A stretch of 64,000 nt of DNA. It comes from Bradyrhizobiaceae bacterium (GTDB lineage: Bacteria; Pseudomonadota; Alphaproteobacteria; Rhizobiales; Xanthobacteraceae). Positions 24,498-33,501 of the stretch are shown here, piece by piece (position 1 is the stretch's first letter; each line of letters opens with the position of its first letter). Location of the stretch: positions 3,722,016 to 3,786,015 of the forward strand of contig CP078014.1 in assembly GCA_020544565.1 (NCBI GenBank). Reading direction: 5' to 3'. The notes under the pieces were generated by a model. That model was not told where the DNA came from. It did no database searches and was given only the letters and a program-made list of their open reading frames with translations. A program made the position numbers and the translations under genes.

Positions 24498-25532
24498 ATG
24501 AAGTTCAGGAAGTTTGTTGGGGTTGCGCTGGGCCTCTTGATGACCAGCAGCGTTGCGACGGCTCAGACTGCGGCTCCCAAGGAGCTCATCCCGATCAATA
24601 TCGGCGGCCCGAGCGCCGGCTACTTTATGACCTACGTCGCCCACGATCTCGGTCTCTATCAGAAGCACGGTCTCGATCCGAAGATTCACTGGTTCACGAG
24701 CGGCGCGCCGCTGCTTGCGGCCCTCAAGAGCGGCAGCATCGATCAGATCGTCACCGGCCTGGCATTCGTGTTCGCGCTCGGTCAGAACATTCCCCTGAAA
24801 ATCATCTCGTGGGAGCTCGACAATGCTCAGGGCGCTGGCCTGATCGCAACCGACGCGAGCGGCATAACGAGCTACAAGGACATCGCCAAGGCCAAGAAAA
24901 TCGCGGCGACGGCCGGGACGTGCTCGCAGGTGTCGCTGAAGCTGATGGCCAAGAAGGCCAACATCAATTACGACAAATTGAACGTGGTGAACATTGCGCC
25001 GCCGCTTTTTGCCAATGCATTCACGGGCGGCGCGATCGACGCCGGTGTGGGCTGGGCGCCGTGGACGATGAACCTTCCAGCCGGCGTCAAGGTTGTGTCC
25101 ATGGATTCCGACTATGGTGGCGTGTGCCCGAGCATCAACGGTTTGCGGCCGGATTTCATCGCGAAATATCCCAGCGTGCCGGAGAAACTGCTCGCGGTTC
25201 AGGCCGAGGCGCGCGAATTGATCGCCAAGAATCCCCAACTGGCGATTGATGCCTTGCAGCGGCAGCTGCAGATTTCGCCGGAAGTCGCAAAGAAATTCTA
25301 CGAAAAGCATTGCTGCGGCGGATTGCCGACATTCGCGCAGCAACTGGATCCGAACTCGCAGTGGTCGCTGGTGAATCCGAACGGCGGACTGGCCTCGCAG
25401 GCCATTATCGCAAGCCAGATGTTGTACGAGCTCGGCACCATTCCGGCCCCGCTGAAGCTGGAGACCGTGACGTCGGCGATCGATCCGGCGCCGATGCGCA
25501 AGTTCGTCAGCTCGCATCCAGCCAGCCGGTGA
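24498..25532 (+). CDS. ABC transporter substrate-binding protein (NMT1/SsuA-like)
   Basis: A 344-residue periplasmic binding protein. A signal peptide, MKFRKFVGVALGLLMTSSVATAQT, is followed by the NMT1/SsuA-type core: INIGGPSAGYFMTYVAHDLGLYQKHGLDPKI, SGAPLLAALKSGSIDQIVTGLAF and AKAKKIAATAGTCSQVSLKLMAKK. Relatives bind sulfonates, nitrate, taurine or thiamine precursors. Several cysteines (GTCSQ, GGVCPS, KHCCGG) are unusual and may form disulfides. It heads a three-gene importer operon with the permease (13 bases on) and ATPase, and lies behind a sulfatase, so a sulfur-containing or sulfated ligand is plausible but unproven. Confidence 0.87.
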   Translation: MKFRKFVGVALGLLMTSSVATAQTAAPKELIPINIGGPSAGYFMTYVAHDLGLYQKHGLDPKIHWFTSGAPLLAALKSGSIDQIVTGLAFVFALGQNIPLKIISWELDNAQGAGLIATDASGITSYKDIAKAKKIAATAGTCSQVSLKLMAKKANINYDKLNVVNIAPPLFANAFTGGAIDAGVGWAPWTMNLPAGVKVVSMDSDYGGVCPSINGLRPDFIAKYPSVPEKLLAVQAEARELIAKNPQLAIDALQRQLQISPEVAKKFYEKHCCGGLPTFAQQLDPNSQWSLVNPNGGLASQAIIASQMLYELGTIPAPLKLETVTSAIDPAPMRKFVSSHPASR

Positions 25533-25545
25533 CAGGCGAGGTCCG

Positions 25546-26325
25546 ATGATGAATCAGATGAGCGGTATTCCCCGTTTCTGGATATCCTGCGGGGCGATCG
25601 TTGCGATCTTCGCGGTGTGGTTTGCGGTGACCAATACGGGGCTGGTCGGTCCGAGTTATCTGCCGTCTCCGCAAGCCTTGTTCCTGTCATTCGTCAATCT
25701 GGTTGAGAACGGATATCAGCGCACGCCGCTTTGGGAGCACATCGGCATCAGCCTGTTCCGCGCGCTGAGCGGCTTCGCGCTGGGGGTCGCCGTCGGAATT
25801 CCGATGGGATTGATGACGGGTTACAACCGCTCGGCGGATGCCGCCATGTCTCCGATCATGGCGTTCATCCGGCCAATCCCGCCGATCGCCTTCATTCCCA
25901 TGGTCGTGCTGTATTTCGGACTGGGCGAGGTGGGCAAGGTCGTCCTGATCTTCATCACGGCCTTCAACTATGCTCACGTCAACGCCCACGCCGGCGCGGC
26001 GCATGTCCCCATCGCCTATATCCGCGCGGCGCAAACGCTCGGTCTGACGCGAGGACAGATCTTTCGCAAGATCGTGTTCCCCTCGTCGTGGCCACACATC
26101 TTCACGGGATTGAAGGTTGCGATGGCGTTGAGCTGGGCGGTCGTGGTCGCGGCGGAGCTGGTCGGTGCGCAGAAAGGCCTCGGCTTCATGATTTCCGATG
26201 CGGCGCAGGTTTTCCAGATACCTGTTGTCTTCATCGGCATCGCGCTGATCGGATCCATCGGGCTTGCGCTCAATATGCTTGTGAGTATCGCCGAGATGAA
26301 AATCGTCCACTGGAAGGGCCGGTGA
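25546..26325 (+). CDS. ABC transporter permease (SsuC/TauC-like)
   Basis: A 259-residue inner membrane permease with about six hydrophobic segments. The N-terminal WISCGAIVAIFAVWFAVTNTGL is the first, LFRALSGFALGVAVGIPMGLM marks the start of the BPD domain, and the ATPase-contacting loop is YIRAAQTLGLTRGQIFRKIVFPSSWPHIFTGLK, with the EAA-like pattern modified. It is the channel of the importer started at 24498; the ATPase gene begins 23 bases later. Confidence 0.9.
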   Translation: MMNQMSGIPRFWISCGAIVAIFAVWFAVTNTGLVGPSYLPSPQALFLSFVNLVENGYQRTPLWEHIGISLFRALSGFALGVAVGIPMGLMTGYNRSADAAMSPIMAFIRPIPPIAFIPMVVLYFGLGEVGKVVLIFITAFNYAHVNAHAGAAHVPIAYIRAAQTLGLTRGQIFRKIVFPSSWPHIFTGLKVAMALSWAVVVAAELVGAQKGLGFMISDAAQVFQIPVVFIGIALIGSIGLALNMLVSIAEMKIVHWKGR

Positions 26326-26348
26326 GCTCTCTGTTGTTAGAGAATGCC

Positions 26349-27188
26349 ATGACCATGCACCACAAACCTGCACTGCATCTGATGCCCTTACACAGCCAGC
26401 CGACTTACAACCAGGCCGAAGACAAGGTGGTGTTCGAAGACGTTTCGAAGACCTATCCGAAGTCCGGAGCTGCGGCCGGGTCTACGGTCGCGATCAAATC
26501 GCTGAACATCGCGATCAAGACCGCTGAAATCGTCAGCATTCTCGGCCCCACCGGCTGCGGAAAATCGACGGCGATGAACATGATCGCCGGATTCGAATTT
26601 CCCACCCAGGGCCGGGTCCTGCTCGACGGCAAGCCCATTCTTGCGCCGGGCCCGGACCGTGCGGTCGTGTTCCAGCAGGCGTCGCTGTTTCCGTGGCTCT
26701 CGGTCTTCGAGAACGTGGTTCTGGGCGTCAAGAGTCGCGGTATTAGCCCGGACGTCTATGCCGGACGGGCGGAGCAACTGCTCAAAGCCGTCAAGCTCAA
26801 CGGGTTCGAAAAGCACTATCCGTACCAGCTTTCAGGTGGCATGCAGCAGCGCGTGCAGATTGCCCGGGCGCTGATATCGGAGCCCAAGGTGCTGTTGATG
26901 GACGAGCCGTTTGGCGCGCTGGATTCGCAGACGCGCCTGATGATGCAGGAACTGGTGCTGCAGCTTTGGACCGAATTCCGGCCGACGATTATTTTTATCA
27001 CTCATGACGTGGCGGAAGCGGTGTTCGTGTCCGATCGCATCCTCCTGATGTCGAGCCGGCCGGGCAGGGTCAAACTCGACGTCTCTGTTGATGAGCCAAA
27101 GCCGCGCAACCTGGAGTTTCTCGTCAGCCCCAACTTCGTCGATCTTCAGGCGAGGCTGCTTTCGTCGCTGAAGGAGGAGGTTCACTAG
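26349..27188 (+). CDS. ABC transporter ATP-binding protein (SsuB/TauB-like)
   Basis: A 279-residue ATPase that powers the importer. Walker A is GPTGCGKST, the Q-loop lies in [18 protein letters not shown], the signature is [15 protein letters not shown], Walker B with the catalytic Glu is [12 protein letters not shown], and the H-loop is [11 protein letters not shown]. The set is complete and typical of nitrate/sulfonate/taurine ATPases. The ATG at 26349 is in frame; an ATG at 26344 is not. A 25-residue N-terminal extension precedes the domain. No gene is visible in the 144 bases that follow before pabC. Confidence 0.93.
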   Translation: MTMHHKPALHLMPLHSQPTYNQAEDKVVFEDVSKTYPKSGAAAGSTVAIKSLNIAIKTAEIVSILGPTGCGKSTAMNMIAGFEFPTQGRVLLDGKPILAPGPDRAVVFQQASLFPWLSVFENVVLGVKSRGISPDVYAGRAEQLLKAVKLNGFEKHYPYQLSGGMQQRVQIARALISEPKVLLMDEPFGALDSQTRLMMQELVLQLWTEFRPTIIFITHDVAEAVFVSDRILLMSSRPGRVKLDVSVDEPKPRNLEFLVSPNFVDLQARLLSSLKEEVH

Positions 27189-27332
27189 ACGCCTGCATCG
27201 CATGCGTCCCTGCGATCTTGGTGGTGATGAACGTCTGCCCCCATGGATCATGTTCGGCGCAATGCGACGTCGTCCCTTGCATCAGGCCCTGCTTGCGTGC
27301 ATTCGTTTGGGGAATCACCGAGGGGCGAGAGA

Positions 27333-28151
27333 GTGGGCGATTTCGACGTCTGTTTCGTCAATGATGAACTGGTTCCAACGGCATCCGCGCACATCGGACT
27401 GACGGATCGGGGTCTCACGCTCGGCGATGCCGTGTTCGAGACACTGCGCGTGCGGGGCGGGCGCGTCATCGACATCGACGGCCATCTGGCGCGACTGAGG
27501 GTAGCTGTCGAGTGTCTCGGATTCCCGGCTGTTACAGATTCGCGCGCACTGTGCGTTGCTCTCGAGGATACCCGTGCGGCGAACGGGATGGTCGAGGGCG
27601 TGCTGCGGCTCACCGTGACGCGGGGGGCCGGCGGCCGCGGGCTGGCGCCGGCTGCGGACTTGCGGCCGACCGTGATCGTCACCGCGTCAGCGTTGCCGGT
27701 GCGCTCGCCCGGCTTCCGCGCCGTCACCGCGTCGGTCACGCGGCGCAACGAGCAATCGCCGCTGTCCCAAATCAAATCGACCAGCTATCTCGACAACATT
27801 CTGGCGCTGCGCGAAGCGCTGTCGCGCGGCGCCGACGACGCGCTGCTGCTCAATACGCGCGGCTGCGCCGCATGTTTCTCCGCTGCCAATCTTGTCGTCC
27901 GCCGGGGCGCTGTTGTCATGACGCCGCCGCTGGCCGATGGCGTGATGCCCGGAACGGTCCGCCGCCGCCTGCTGGAGCAGTTGCCGATCCGGGAGGCCAG
28001 CCTGACGGTGGCGGAGCTGGCGCTGGCCGATGAAATCATCGCCACCAACAGCCTCGGCATCCGCCAGCTCGTCGAGCTCGATGGCAAGACCCTGTCATCC
28101 GAGCCGATCCTTTTCGGTCAGGCGCGGGCGGTTTACGACGCCCTGACGTAA
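27333..28151 (+). CDS. pabC: Aminodeoxychorismate lyase (class IV aminotransferase)
   Basis: A 272-residue PLP enzyme of fold type IV. PabC splits 4-amino-4-deoxychorismate into p-aminobenzoate and pyruvate for folate. The chosen start is the GTG at 27333, preceded by AGGGGCGAGAGA; an ATG at 27243 would add an unlikely 30-residue leader. Motifs are VNDELVPTASAHIGLTDRGLTLGDAVFETLRV, the PLP lysine at about residue 148 in SQIKSTSYLDNILAL, and a C-terminal ADEIIATNSLGIRQLVE. A branched-chain or D-amino acid aminotransferase is possible from the fold alone, but the fused pabAB gene 138 bases downstream supports PabC. Confidence 0.85.
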   Translation: MGDFDVCFVNDELVPTASAHIGLTDRGLTLGDAVFETLRVRGGRVIDIDGHLARLRVAVECLGFPAVTDSRALCVALEDTRAANGMVEGVLRLTVTRGAGGRGLAPAADLRPTVIVTASALPVRSPGFRAVTASVTRRNEQSPLSQIKSTSYLDNILALREALSRGADDALLLNTRGCAACFSAANLVVRRGAVVMTPPLADGVMPGTVRRRLLEQLPIREASLTVAELALADEIIATNSLGIRQLVELDGKTLSSEPILFGQARAVYDALT

Positions 28152-28203
28152 CAGGAAGATCATGTTTCTCATCGCGCAGCTGCACGGCGCTCCACGGCAC
28201 AGG

Positions 28204-28227
28204 CCCGGGCATGTATACCTGCCCGGG
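28204..28227. promoter_or_regulatory. Inverted repeat between pabC and pabAB
   Basis: CCCGGGCA and TGCCCGGG form a perfect 8-base stem around the spacer TGTATACC in the 138-base gap between the two genes. It may be an intercistronic hairpin, attenuator or operator. A second GC-rich inverted stretch (GCCGGCTCCGCCGGAGGC) follows it directly. Confidence 0.4.
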
Positions 28228-28289
28228 GATGCCGGCTCCGCCGGAGGCGGAGGCTGGCCAAACTGCCGGTGCGATTGAGGACGCGACGC

Positions 28290-30341
28290 GTGACGACTCT
28301 GCTGATCGATAACTATGATTCGTTCACGTACAACCTGTTTCAGGATCTGACCAGGCTCGCGGGAAGCCCTCCGATCGTCATCCGGAATGACGAGATGGAA
28401 TGGGAGGCGCTGTGCGATCTCACCTTCGACAATATCGTCATCTCGCCGGGACCCGGTCGGCCCGAGAACCGGCAGGATTTCGGGATTTGCCGGCGTGCCA
28501 TTCTCGAAGCCGAAGTGCCGGTCCTCGGCGTATGCCTGGGACATCAGGGCATCGCGCATGCGTTCGGCGGGCGCGTCGTATCGGCCGAGCCGATGCATGG
28601 CCGCCAAAGCCAGGTGCATCACGATGCGAGCGGGCTGTTCCGCGATATTCCAACGCCGTTCTCTGTGGTGCGCTATCACTCGCTCGTGGTTGATGGTGAT
28701 TTGCCGGATTGTCTGATCGGCACCGCCTGGACGCAAGACGGCCTGTTGATGGCCCTTCAGCATCGCACCCGGCCGATTTGGGGCGTCCAGTTTCATCCGG
28801 AATCGATCTGCTCCGAGCACGGCGTCACGCTGCTGCGCAACTTTCTCGATCTGGCCGGAGCGGCACGCGCGCCGGCGCGGGACAGGTCGCCCCCGACGCG
28901 GTCACCCCGCCCGTCCGCGCCGTCGCCGCGCCCGCTGGCCTATCGCCGTCTGCCGCGTCTCGTCGATCCCGAGGCGGCGTTTCAAGAGCTGTATGCAACC
29001 AGCACGCACGCCTTCTGGCTCGATTCGGCTCTCGTCAGCGCCGGGTTTTCGCGCTTCTCGTTCATGGGGGATGCATCGGGGCCACAGGGGGCGGTGCTGT
29101 CCTATCGCAGCAGCGAGCGCCGCCTCGACATCACGGACCACAGCGGAACGCACAGCCGCAACGAAAGCGTGTTCGATTTCATCAAGGCACGAACGGGGCG
29201 GCAGTTCAGGTCGGGCGCTGATCTCCCGTTCGATTTTCACGGCGGCTATGTCGGCTATTTCGGTTACGAGCTGAAGCAGGAATGCGGCGGCGATGCCGCA
29301 CATGAATCGCCGCTCCCCGACGCGATGCTGCTTTCGACCGCGCGCTTTATCGCGTTCGATCATGTGCAGCAGGAAACCTACATCGTCAGTGCCGACGAGG
29401 ACAGGGCAGAGGCGGAGGCATGGCTGCGCGACACCGAGGCGCGGCTCGATCGTCTCGCGCCATTGCCGGCCCCGCTGCCGCAGCCGTTGCCTGACCTGCC
29501 GCAAGATGCCGCCGGCTTCACGCTGCGCCACGACCGATCGGCCTACATCGATCGCATTGAGCTTGCGATGAACGACATCCGGGCCGGCGAAAGCTATGAG
29601 GTCTGCCTCACCAACGCTCTGACGCTGGATGCGGGCGTCGACCTGTTCAGGCTCTATCGCATTCTGCGCCGGATCAATCAGGCGCCGCACGCGGCATTTC
29701 TCAAGCTCGGCGATCTGACGGTGGTCAGTTCATCGCCCGAGCGGTTCCTGCAGGTCGATCGCAGCGGTCGCGCCCAGGCCAAGCCGATCAAGGGAACGGT
29801 GAGGCGCGCCGCCGATCCGGCGGAGGACGCGGCGCTGGCCCAGTGGCTGCGCACCGACGAGAAAAGCCGGGCGGAAAATCTGATGATCGTCGATCTGCTG
29901 CGCAACGATATCGGCCGGGTCTGCGAAGCCGACAGCGTCACCGTTCCGCGCCTGATGGAGATCGAGAGTTATGCCACCGTTCATCAACTGGTGAGCACGG
30001 TGGAGGGGCAGTTGCCGGACCACGTCCATGTCGTCGATTGCATCAGGTCCTGCTTTCCCGGCGGGTCGATGGTCGGCGCGCCGAAAATCAGGACGATGCA
30101 GATCATCGACCGGCTGGAAGGGGAAGCTCGTGGCGTCTATTCCGGCGCGATCGGATACATCGGCGCGGACGGCGCCACCGATCTGAGCATTGTCATCAGG
30201 ACCATCGTCGCAACCGATGATCGTCTCTCGATCGGCGTCGGCGGCGCCATCGTCGCGCTGTCGGACCCCGAGGAGGAGTTCGAGGAAACCATGCTGAAGG
30301 CAAGGTCGCTTCTGCGCGCCGTCGCGCTCGCGGCGCAATAG
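28290..30341 (+). CDS. pabAB: Fused aminodeoxychorismate synthase (PabA-PabB)
   Basis: A 683-residue bifunctional enzyme that aminates chorismate to 4-amino-4-deoxychorismate. Residues 1-195 are the glutamine amidotransferase (LLIDNYDSFTYNLFQ, SPGPGRPE, nucleophile Cys82 in GVCLGHQGIAHAFGG, FHPES). After a proline/arginine linker to about residue 220, the PabB half follows, with FDFHGGYVGYFGYELKQE, GESYEVCLTNAL, SSPERFL and CFPGGSMVGAPKIRTMQII. The key motif reads PIKGT with Lys501; anthranilate synthases have PIAGT, so this is a p-aminobenzoate enzyme. The GTG at 28290 has GAGGA upstream. With pabC before it, it completes p-aminobenzoate synthesis beside the folB-like gene. Confidence 0.92.
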   Translation: MTTLLIDNYDSFTYNLFQDLTRLAGSPPIVIRNDEMEWEALCDLTFDNIVISPGPGRPENRQDFGICRRAILEAEVPVLGVCLGHQGIAHAFGGRVVSAEPMHGRQSQVHHDASGLFRDIPTPFSVVRYHSLVVDGDLPDCLIGTAWTQDGLLMALQHRTRPIWGVQFHPESICSEHGVTLLRNFLDLAGAARAPARDRSPPTRSPRPSAPSPRPLAYRRLPRLVDPEAAFQELYATSTHAFWLDSALVSAGFSRFSFMGDASGPQGAVLSYRSSERRLDITDHSGTHSRNESVFDFIKARTGRQFRSGADLPFDFHGGYVGYFGYELKQECGGDAAHESPLPDAMLLSTARFIAFDHVQQETYIVSADEDRAEAEAWLRDTEARLDRLAPLPAPLPQPLPDLPQDAAGFTLRHDRSAYIDRIELAMNDIRAGESYEVCLTNALTLDAGVDLFRLYRILRRINQAPHAAFLKLGDLTVVSSSPERFLQVDRSGRAQAKPIKGTVRRAADPAEDAALAQWLRTDEKSRAENLMIVDLLRNDIGRVCEADSVTVPRLMEIESYATVHQLVSTVEGQLPDHVHVVDCIRSCFPGGSMVGAPKIRTMQIIDRLEGEARGVYSGAIGYIGADGATDLSIVIRTIVATDDRLSIGVGGAIVALSDPEEEFEETMLKARSLLRAVALAAQ

Positions 30342-30369
30342 CTTCGGGCGGCGGATTGCCGTCCGAAGC
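30341..30369. terminator. Hairpin between convergent genes
   Basis: GCTTCGGGCGGC and GCCGTCCGAAGC pair over 12 positions (one G-U) around a five-base loop, starting in the pabAB stop codon. It lies between convergent transcripts and could serve the plus strand; no T-run follows. Confidence 0.45.
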
Positions 30370-30444
30370 GCCGGAGCGCGCATGGTGTGATCGCCGGCGA
30401 TGAGCCATCCCGCGCGATGGCAGCCGAAGCTTTCTCCTGTCCGC

Positions 30445-31653
30445 TTACTTGTTCAACACCAAGGGGCATTCCGATTCCGCGAGCGGCTTGTAGGACTCGT
30501 CCCCGGACATTTCGGACAGCACCTTGTAGAAATCGCCGCGATATTTCGATTCGGCGGGTGACTTCACCTGCATCAGATAGTTCTTGTGCAGGACGCGGCC
30601 ATCCATCCGGATCTTGACGTTCTTGTTGTAGAAATCGTTGACGGGCATGTCCCGCATCTTCGCGGCGACCGCCTTGCCGTCATCCGTTCCGGCCGCCTCG
30701 ATGGCCTTGAGATAGTGAAGGACCGAGGCGTAGGTGCCGGCCGTGCTGAAGTTCGGGATGAAGCCGCCCGAGCGCTCCATAAAGCGCTTCGCCCATGCGC
30801 GCGCCTCGTCGTTCTGGTCCCAGTAGAACGATGTGGTCAGGGTCAGCCCCTGGGCGACATCGAGGCCAAGACCCTCGACGTCATTGATGAACATCACGAG
30901 GCTGGCGAGCTGCTGTCCGCTTTGCACGATCCCGAATTCGCGGGCCTGCTTGATGGCGTTGAGAAGGTCGGAGCCTGAGGTCGCAAGCCCGATGACCTTG
31001 GCTTTGGAGGCCTGAGCCTGCAACAGGAACGATGAGAAGTCGGATACCCCGAACGGGAAACGCACGCCGCCGAGGACCTTGCCGCCGCTTTGTTCGAGAA
31101 AGTGGGTGACGTCCTTCTGCAACGAGTGGCCGAACGCATAGTCGGTGGTCAGGAAGAACCAGGTGGTGCCGCCCAGTTTCGCGATCTGGCTGGCCGCAGC
31201 CTTGGCGTAGGAATAGGTGTCCCAGCTCCATTGCGACGAGGTCGGCGAGCAGGCCTTTCCGGTCAGCTCGGTGGTGGCCGCGCCCGAGATCAGAAGCACC
31301 TTGCCGCGGGGCCGCGCGACTTCCTGCACGGCGAGAGCAACCGCCGAGCCGGTGAGGTCGGCGATGGCGTCGACGCCGTCGACGTCAAACCATTTCCGGC
31401 TGATCGAAGCTGCGATGTCGGCCTTGTTCTGGTGGTCCGCGGCGACGATGACCACCGGCTTGCCGAGCACCTTGCCGCCGAAATCGTCGACCGCCATTTG
31501 CGCTGCCTCGACCGCATGCTTGCCGGCGAGGTAGGAGAACCCGCCGCTCTGGTCACCCAGAACTCCGATCTTGATGGTATCGCCGGAAACGTCTGCCCTG
31601 GCGGCGGCGCCGAATGTCAGTGTCGCGGCAACGACGAGGCTCAGCATTCTCAT
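30445..31653 (-). CDS. ABC transporter substrate-binding protein (Leu/Ile/Val type)
   Basis: A 402-residue periplasmic binding protein of type I (LivK/amide-binding) fold. The signal peptide MRMLSLVVAATLTFGAAARADVS precedes IKIGVLGDQSGGFSYLAGKHAVEAAQMAVDDFGG, then VIVAADHQNKADIAASISRKWFDVD and FLTTDYAFGHSLQKDV. Proteins of this kind capture amino acids, amides or aromatic acids. No permease or ATPase gene adjoins it, so it must use components encoded elsewhere. It is the last gene of the minus-strand unit behind the amidohydrolase (144 bases) and the acyl-CoA ligase, suggesting it captures their substrate. Confidence 0.88.
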   Translation of the reverse strand: MRMLSLVVAATLTFGAAARADVSGDTIKIGVLGDQSGGFSYLAGKHAVEAAQMAVDDFGGKVLGKPVVIVAADHQNKADIAASISRKWFDVDGVDAIADLTGSAVALAVQEVARPRGKVLLISGAATTELTGKACSPTSSQWSWDTYSYAKAAASQIAKLGGTTWFFLTTDYAFGHSLQKDVTHFLEQSGGKVLGGVRFPFGVSDFSSFLLQAQASKAKVIGLATSGSDLLNAIKQAREFGIVQSGQQLASLVMFINDVEGLGLDVAQGLTLTTSFYWDQNDEARAWAKRFMERSGGFIPNFSTAGTYASVLHYLKAIEAAGTDDGKAVAAKMRDMPVNDFYNKNVKIRMDGRVLHKNYLMQVKSPAESKYRGDFYKVLSEMSGDESYKPLAESECPLVLNK

Positions 31654-31797
31654 GGTTGTTCTCCGATAACTGGTTGGATCGTTGGGGTGAGGTGAAGCGA
31701 TGCGGAATAAGGCCGGTGGTGCCGGTCCTGCCCCCGGGACGTCACAGGGGTGCGTGCGCATGGCGCGGCGGTCATGGACGGTCTCCATCCCGAGGGT

Positions 31798-33501
31798 CTA
31801 GTTGAGTGCGCCATGGATGGCCCGTCCGCCGAGAATGGTGGCCTCGACCTGGGTCTCGCCGATGTCCGTCGCGGCGCATGTCAGCGGATCGCGATCGAGC
31901 ACGATGAAGTCGGCCTGCTGCCCGGCGGCGAGCGTGCCGATGTCGCGCCAGCGCATCACCTGCGCCGCATCGCGGGTCCACATCGCCAGCGCTTCCTCGC
32001 GGGTCACGGCTTGCGTGGTGTCGATGTCAGATGCTGCGCCGGCATAGGCGCGCGTCACGGCCAGTTCGATCTGCTTGAACGCAGACTTCGGCCCCCAGTC
32101 GCTGCCGCCGGCGACAGTCAGTCCGTTGTCCATCAGCCGGCGCAGGGGAACGAGGTCGCCAAGAACCTCAGTCCCCATGCGGTCCTTGAACAATTGCGTC
32201 TTGCCCCAGACGAACGACATACTGGTGGTGACGTCCATGCCGAGGCGTACGTAACGGCGGGCCTGCTGCTCTTCGACGAAGAAGCCATGGACGAGGGTCC
32301 AGCCCAGCGCCGGAATATCGAATTCCGTCGCCAGTTTTTCGAGCTGGGCGAGGTTGTCCTCCTGCGCCTGCGTCCCCAGGGCAATGGTATTGAGCCGCAT
32401 GCGGCAGCACGCGCAGATCCGCATCGCCGTCTCGGCCTTCTGCGGCGTGATGAATTCCTGGCCCGCGGTGAAGTTGCCGTAGGGGCCGCGATAGGGGGCC
32501 TTCATCCGGATCATTCCCGGCCAGCACGAGCCGTCGCGCAGGATCGTCATGCCATTGAAGCGACAGAAGTCGTCAAAGAGCTCGATCGATTCCGCCGCCT
32601 GCTCGCAGCGCCGGATGAAGTCGGGCATCTCCCTCGGCCGGCTCCACGGCATGCCGTAGGATTCGGCTTCCTGGGACAGCAGCACCCGCAGGCTCAGGGC
32701 ATTCTCGCGCCGCAGTTGCCGATAGGCGTCGATCAGCGGCGGGTCCATCATGTGGTTTTCATAGATGGCGGTGACGCCCTGGCGATTGTAGGCCGCCATG
32801 GCGCGGCGGACGGCCGGCTTCATCCGGTCGAATTGCAGGAACGGGATGTTCTTCCACAGCGACTGGTTGAAGGCATCGTCGCTGTAATAGTTGGTGACCG
32901 ATCCCTTCAGAATGCCGGTCGGTTCTCCCGCGCGGTCCTTTTCGATCCAGACATGGCCGACGCGGTCCGGCGTCGTGCTGTCGATCCCCAGCATGCGCAA
33001 CGCCAGCGAATTGAAGGCGATCACGTTCGGCATCACGGGCGCCCACGCCTGGATCATGACGGGGTGGTCATGCGTCGCCCTGTCGAGGACATGCCGGTCG
33101 GGAAGGCGTCCCTCCGTGAGATCTTTCCAGGATCGCTCGACGAAGTAATGGGGTTCGCCGACGGGCGTGGTCATAATCCACTGGCCGGCTTCTGTCTGCG
33201 CGGCGCGCGCGCGGATCCGCTCGACGATGTCGTTGTGGCAGCAGGCATCCCAGATCGCGACCAGCGGATCTTCCAGGGTTGCATAGTGGAGAAGGTGCGG
33301 GTGGGTATCGATCAGTCCGGGAAGGACCGTGCGCCCGCGCAGATCGTAGGCCGGCGTCTCGCGCGGCACGGATTGCGCGACGTCGCGCAGGCGGCCGGCG
33401 GCGTGGATGCGCCCGTTCCGGATCGCCAGTGCTTCGACGCTGCCGAGCGTCGCGTCCATCGTCACGATCCTGCCGCCATGGATGAGATAGCTGTCGCTCA
33501 C
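31798..33501 (-). CDS. Amidohydrolase family protein (YtcJ-like)
   Basis: A 567-residue metal-dependent hydrolase of the amidohydrolase_3 / YtcJ type. It opens with a small beta domain (YLIHGGRIVTMDATLGSVEALAIRNGRIHAAG), then LPGLIDTHPHLLHYAT with the metal-binding HxH, a VTAIYENHMM block, LGWTLVHGFFVEEQQARRY, and GGSDWGPKSAF with the catalytic Asp. It ends with the returning beta domain LAAGQQADFIVLDRDPL. It probably cleaves an amide or cyclic C-N bond; the substrate is unknown. The GTG start overlaps the ligase stop by four bases, so the two are translationally coupled and likely act in sequence. Confidence 0.85.
   Translation of the reverse strand: MSDSYLIHGGRIVTMDATLGSVEALAIRNGRIHAAGRLRDVAQSVPRETPAYDLRGRTVLPGLIDTHPHLLHYATLEDPLVAIWDACCHNDIVERIRARAAQTEAGQWIMTTPVGEPHYFVERSWKDLTEGRLPDRHVLDRATHDHPVMIQAWAPVMPNVIAFNSLALRMLGIDSTTPDRVGHVWIEKDRAGEPTGILKGSVTNYYSDDAFNQSLWKNIPFLQFDRMKPAVRRAMAAYNRQGVTAIYENHMMDPPLIDAYRQLRRENALSLRVLLSQEAESYGMPWSRPREMPDFIRRCEQAAESIELFDDFCRFNGMTILRDGSCWPGMIRMKAPYRGPYGNFTAGQEFITPQKAETAMRICACCRMRLNTIALGTQAQEDNLAQLEKLATEFDIPALGWTLVHGFFVEEQQARRYVRLGMDVTTSMSFVWGKTQLFKDRMGTEVLGDLVPLRRLMDNGLTVAGGSDWGPKSAFKQIELAVTRAYAGAASDIDTTQAVTREEALAMWTRDAAQVMRWRDIGTLAAGQQADFIVLDRDPLTCAATDIGETQVEATILGGRAIHGALN

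Noticed and set aside
28290..30341. Anthranilate synthase (TrpE-TrpG fusion)
   Set aside because: The active site reads PIKGT with lysine, characteristic of aminodeoxychorismate synthase, while anthranilate synthase has PIAGT; a PabC-type gene precedes it.
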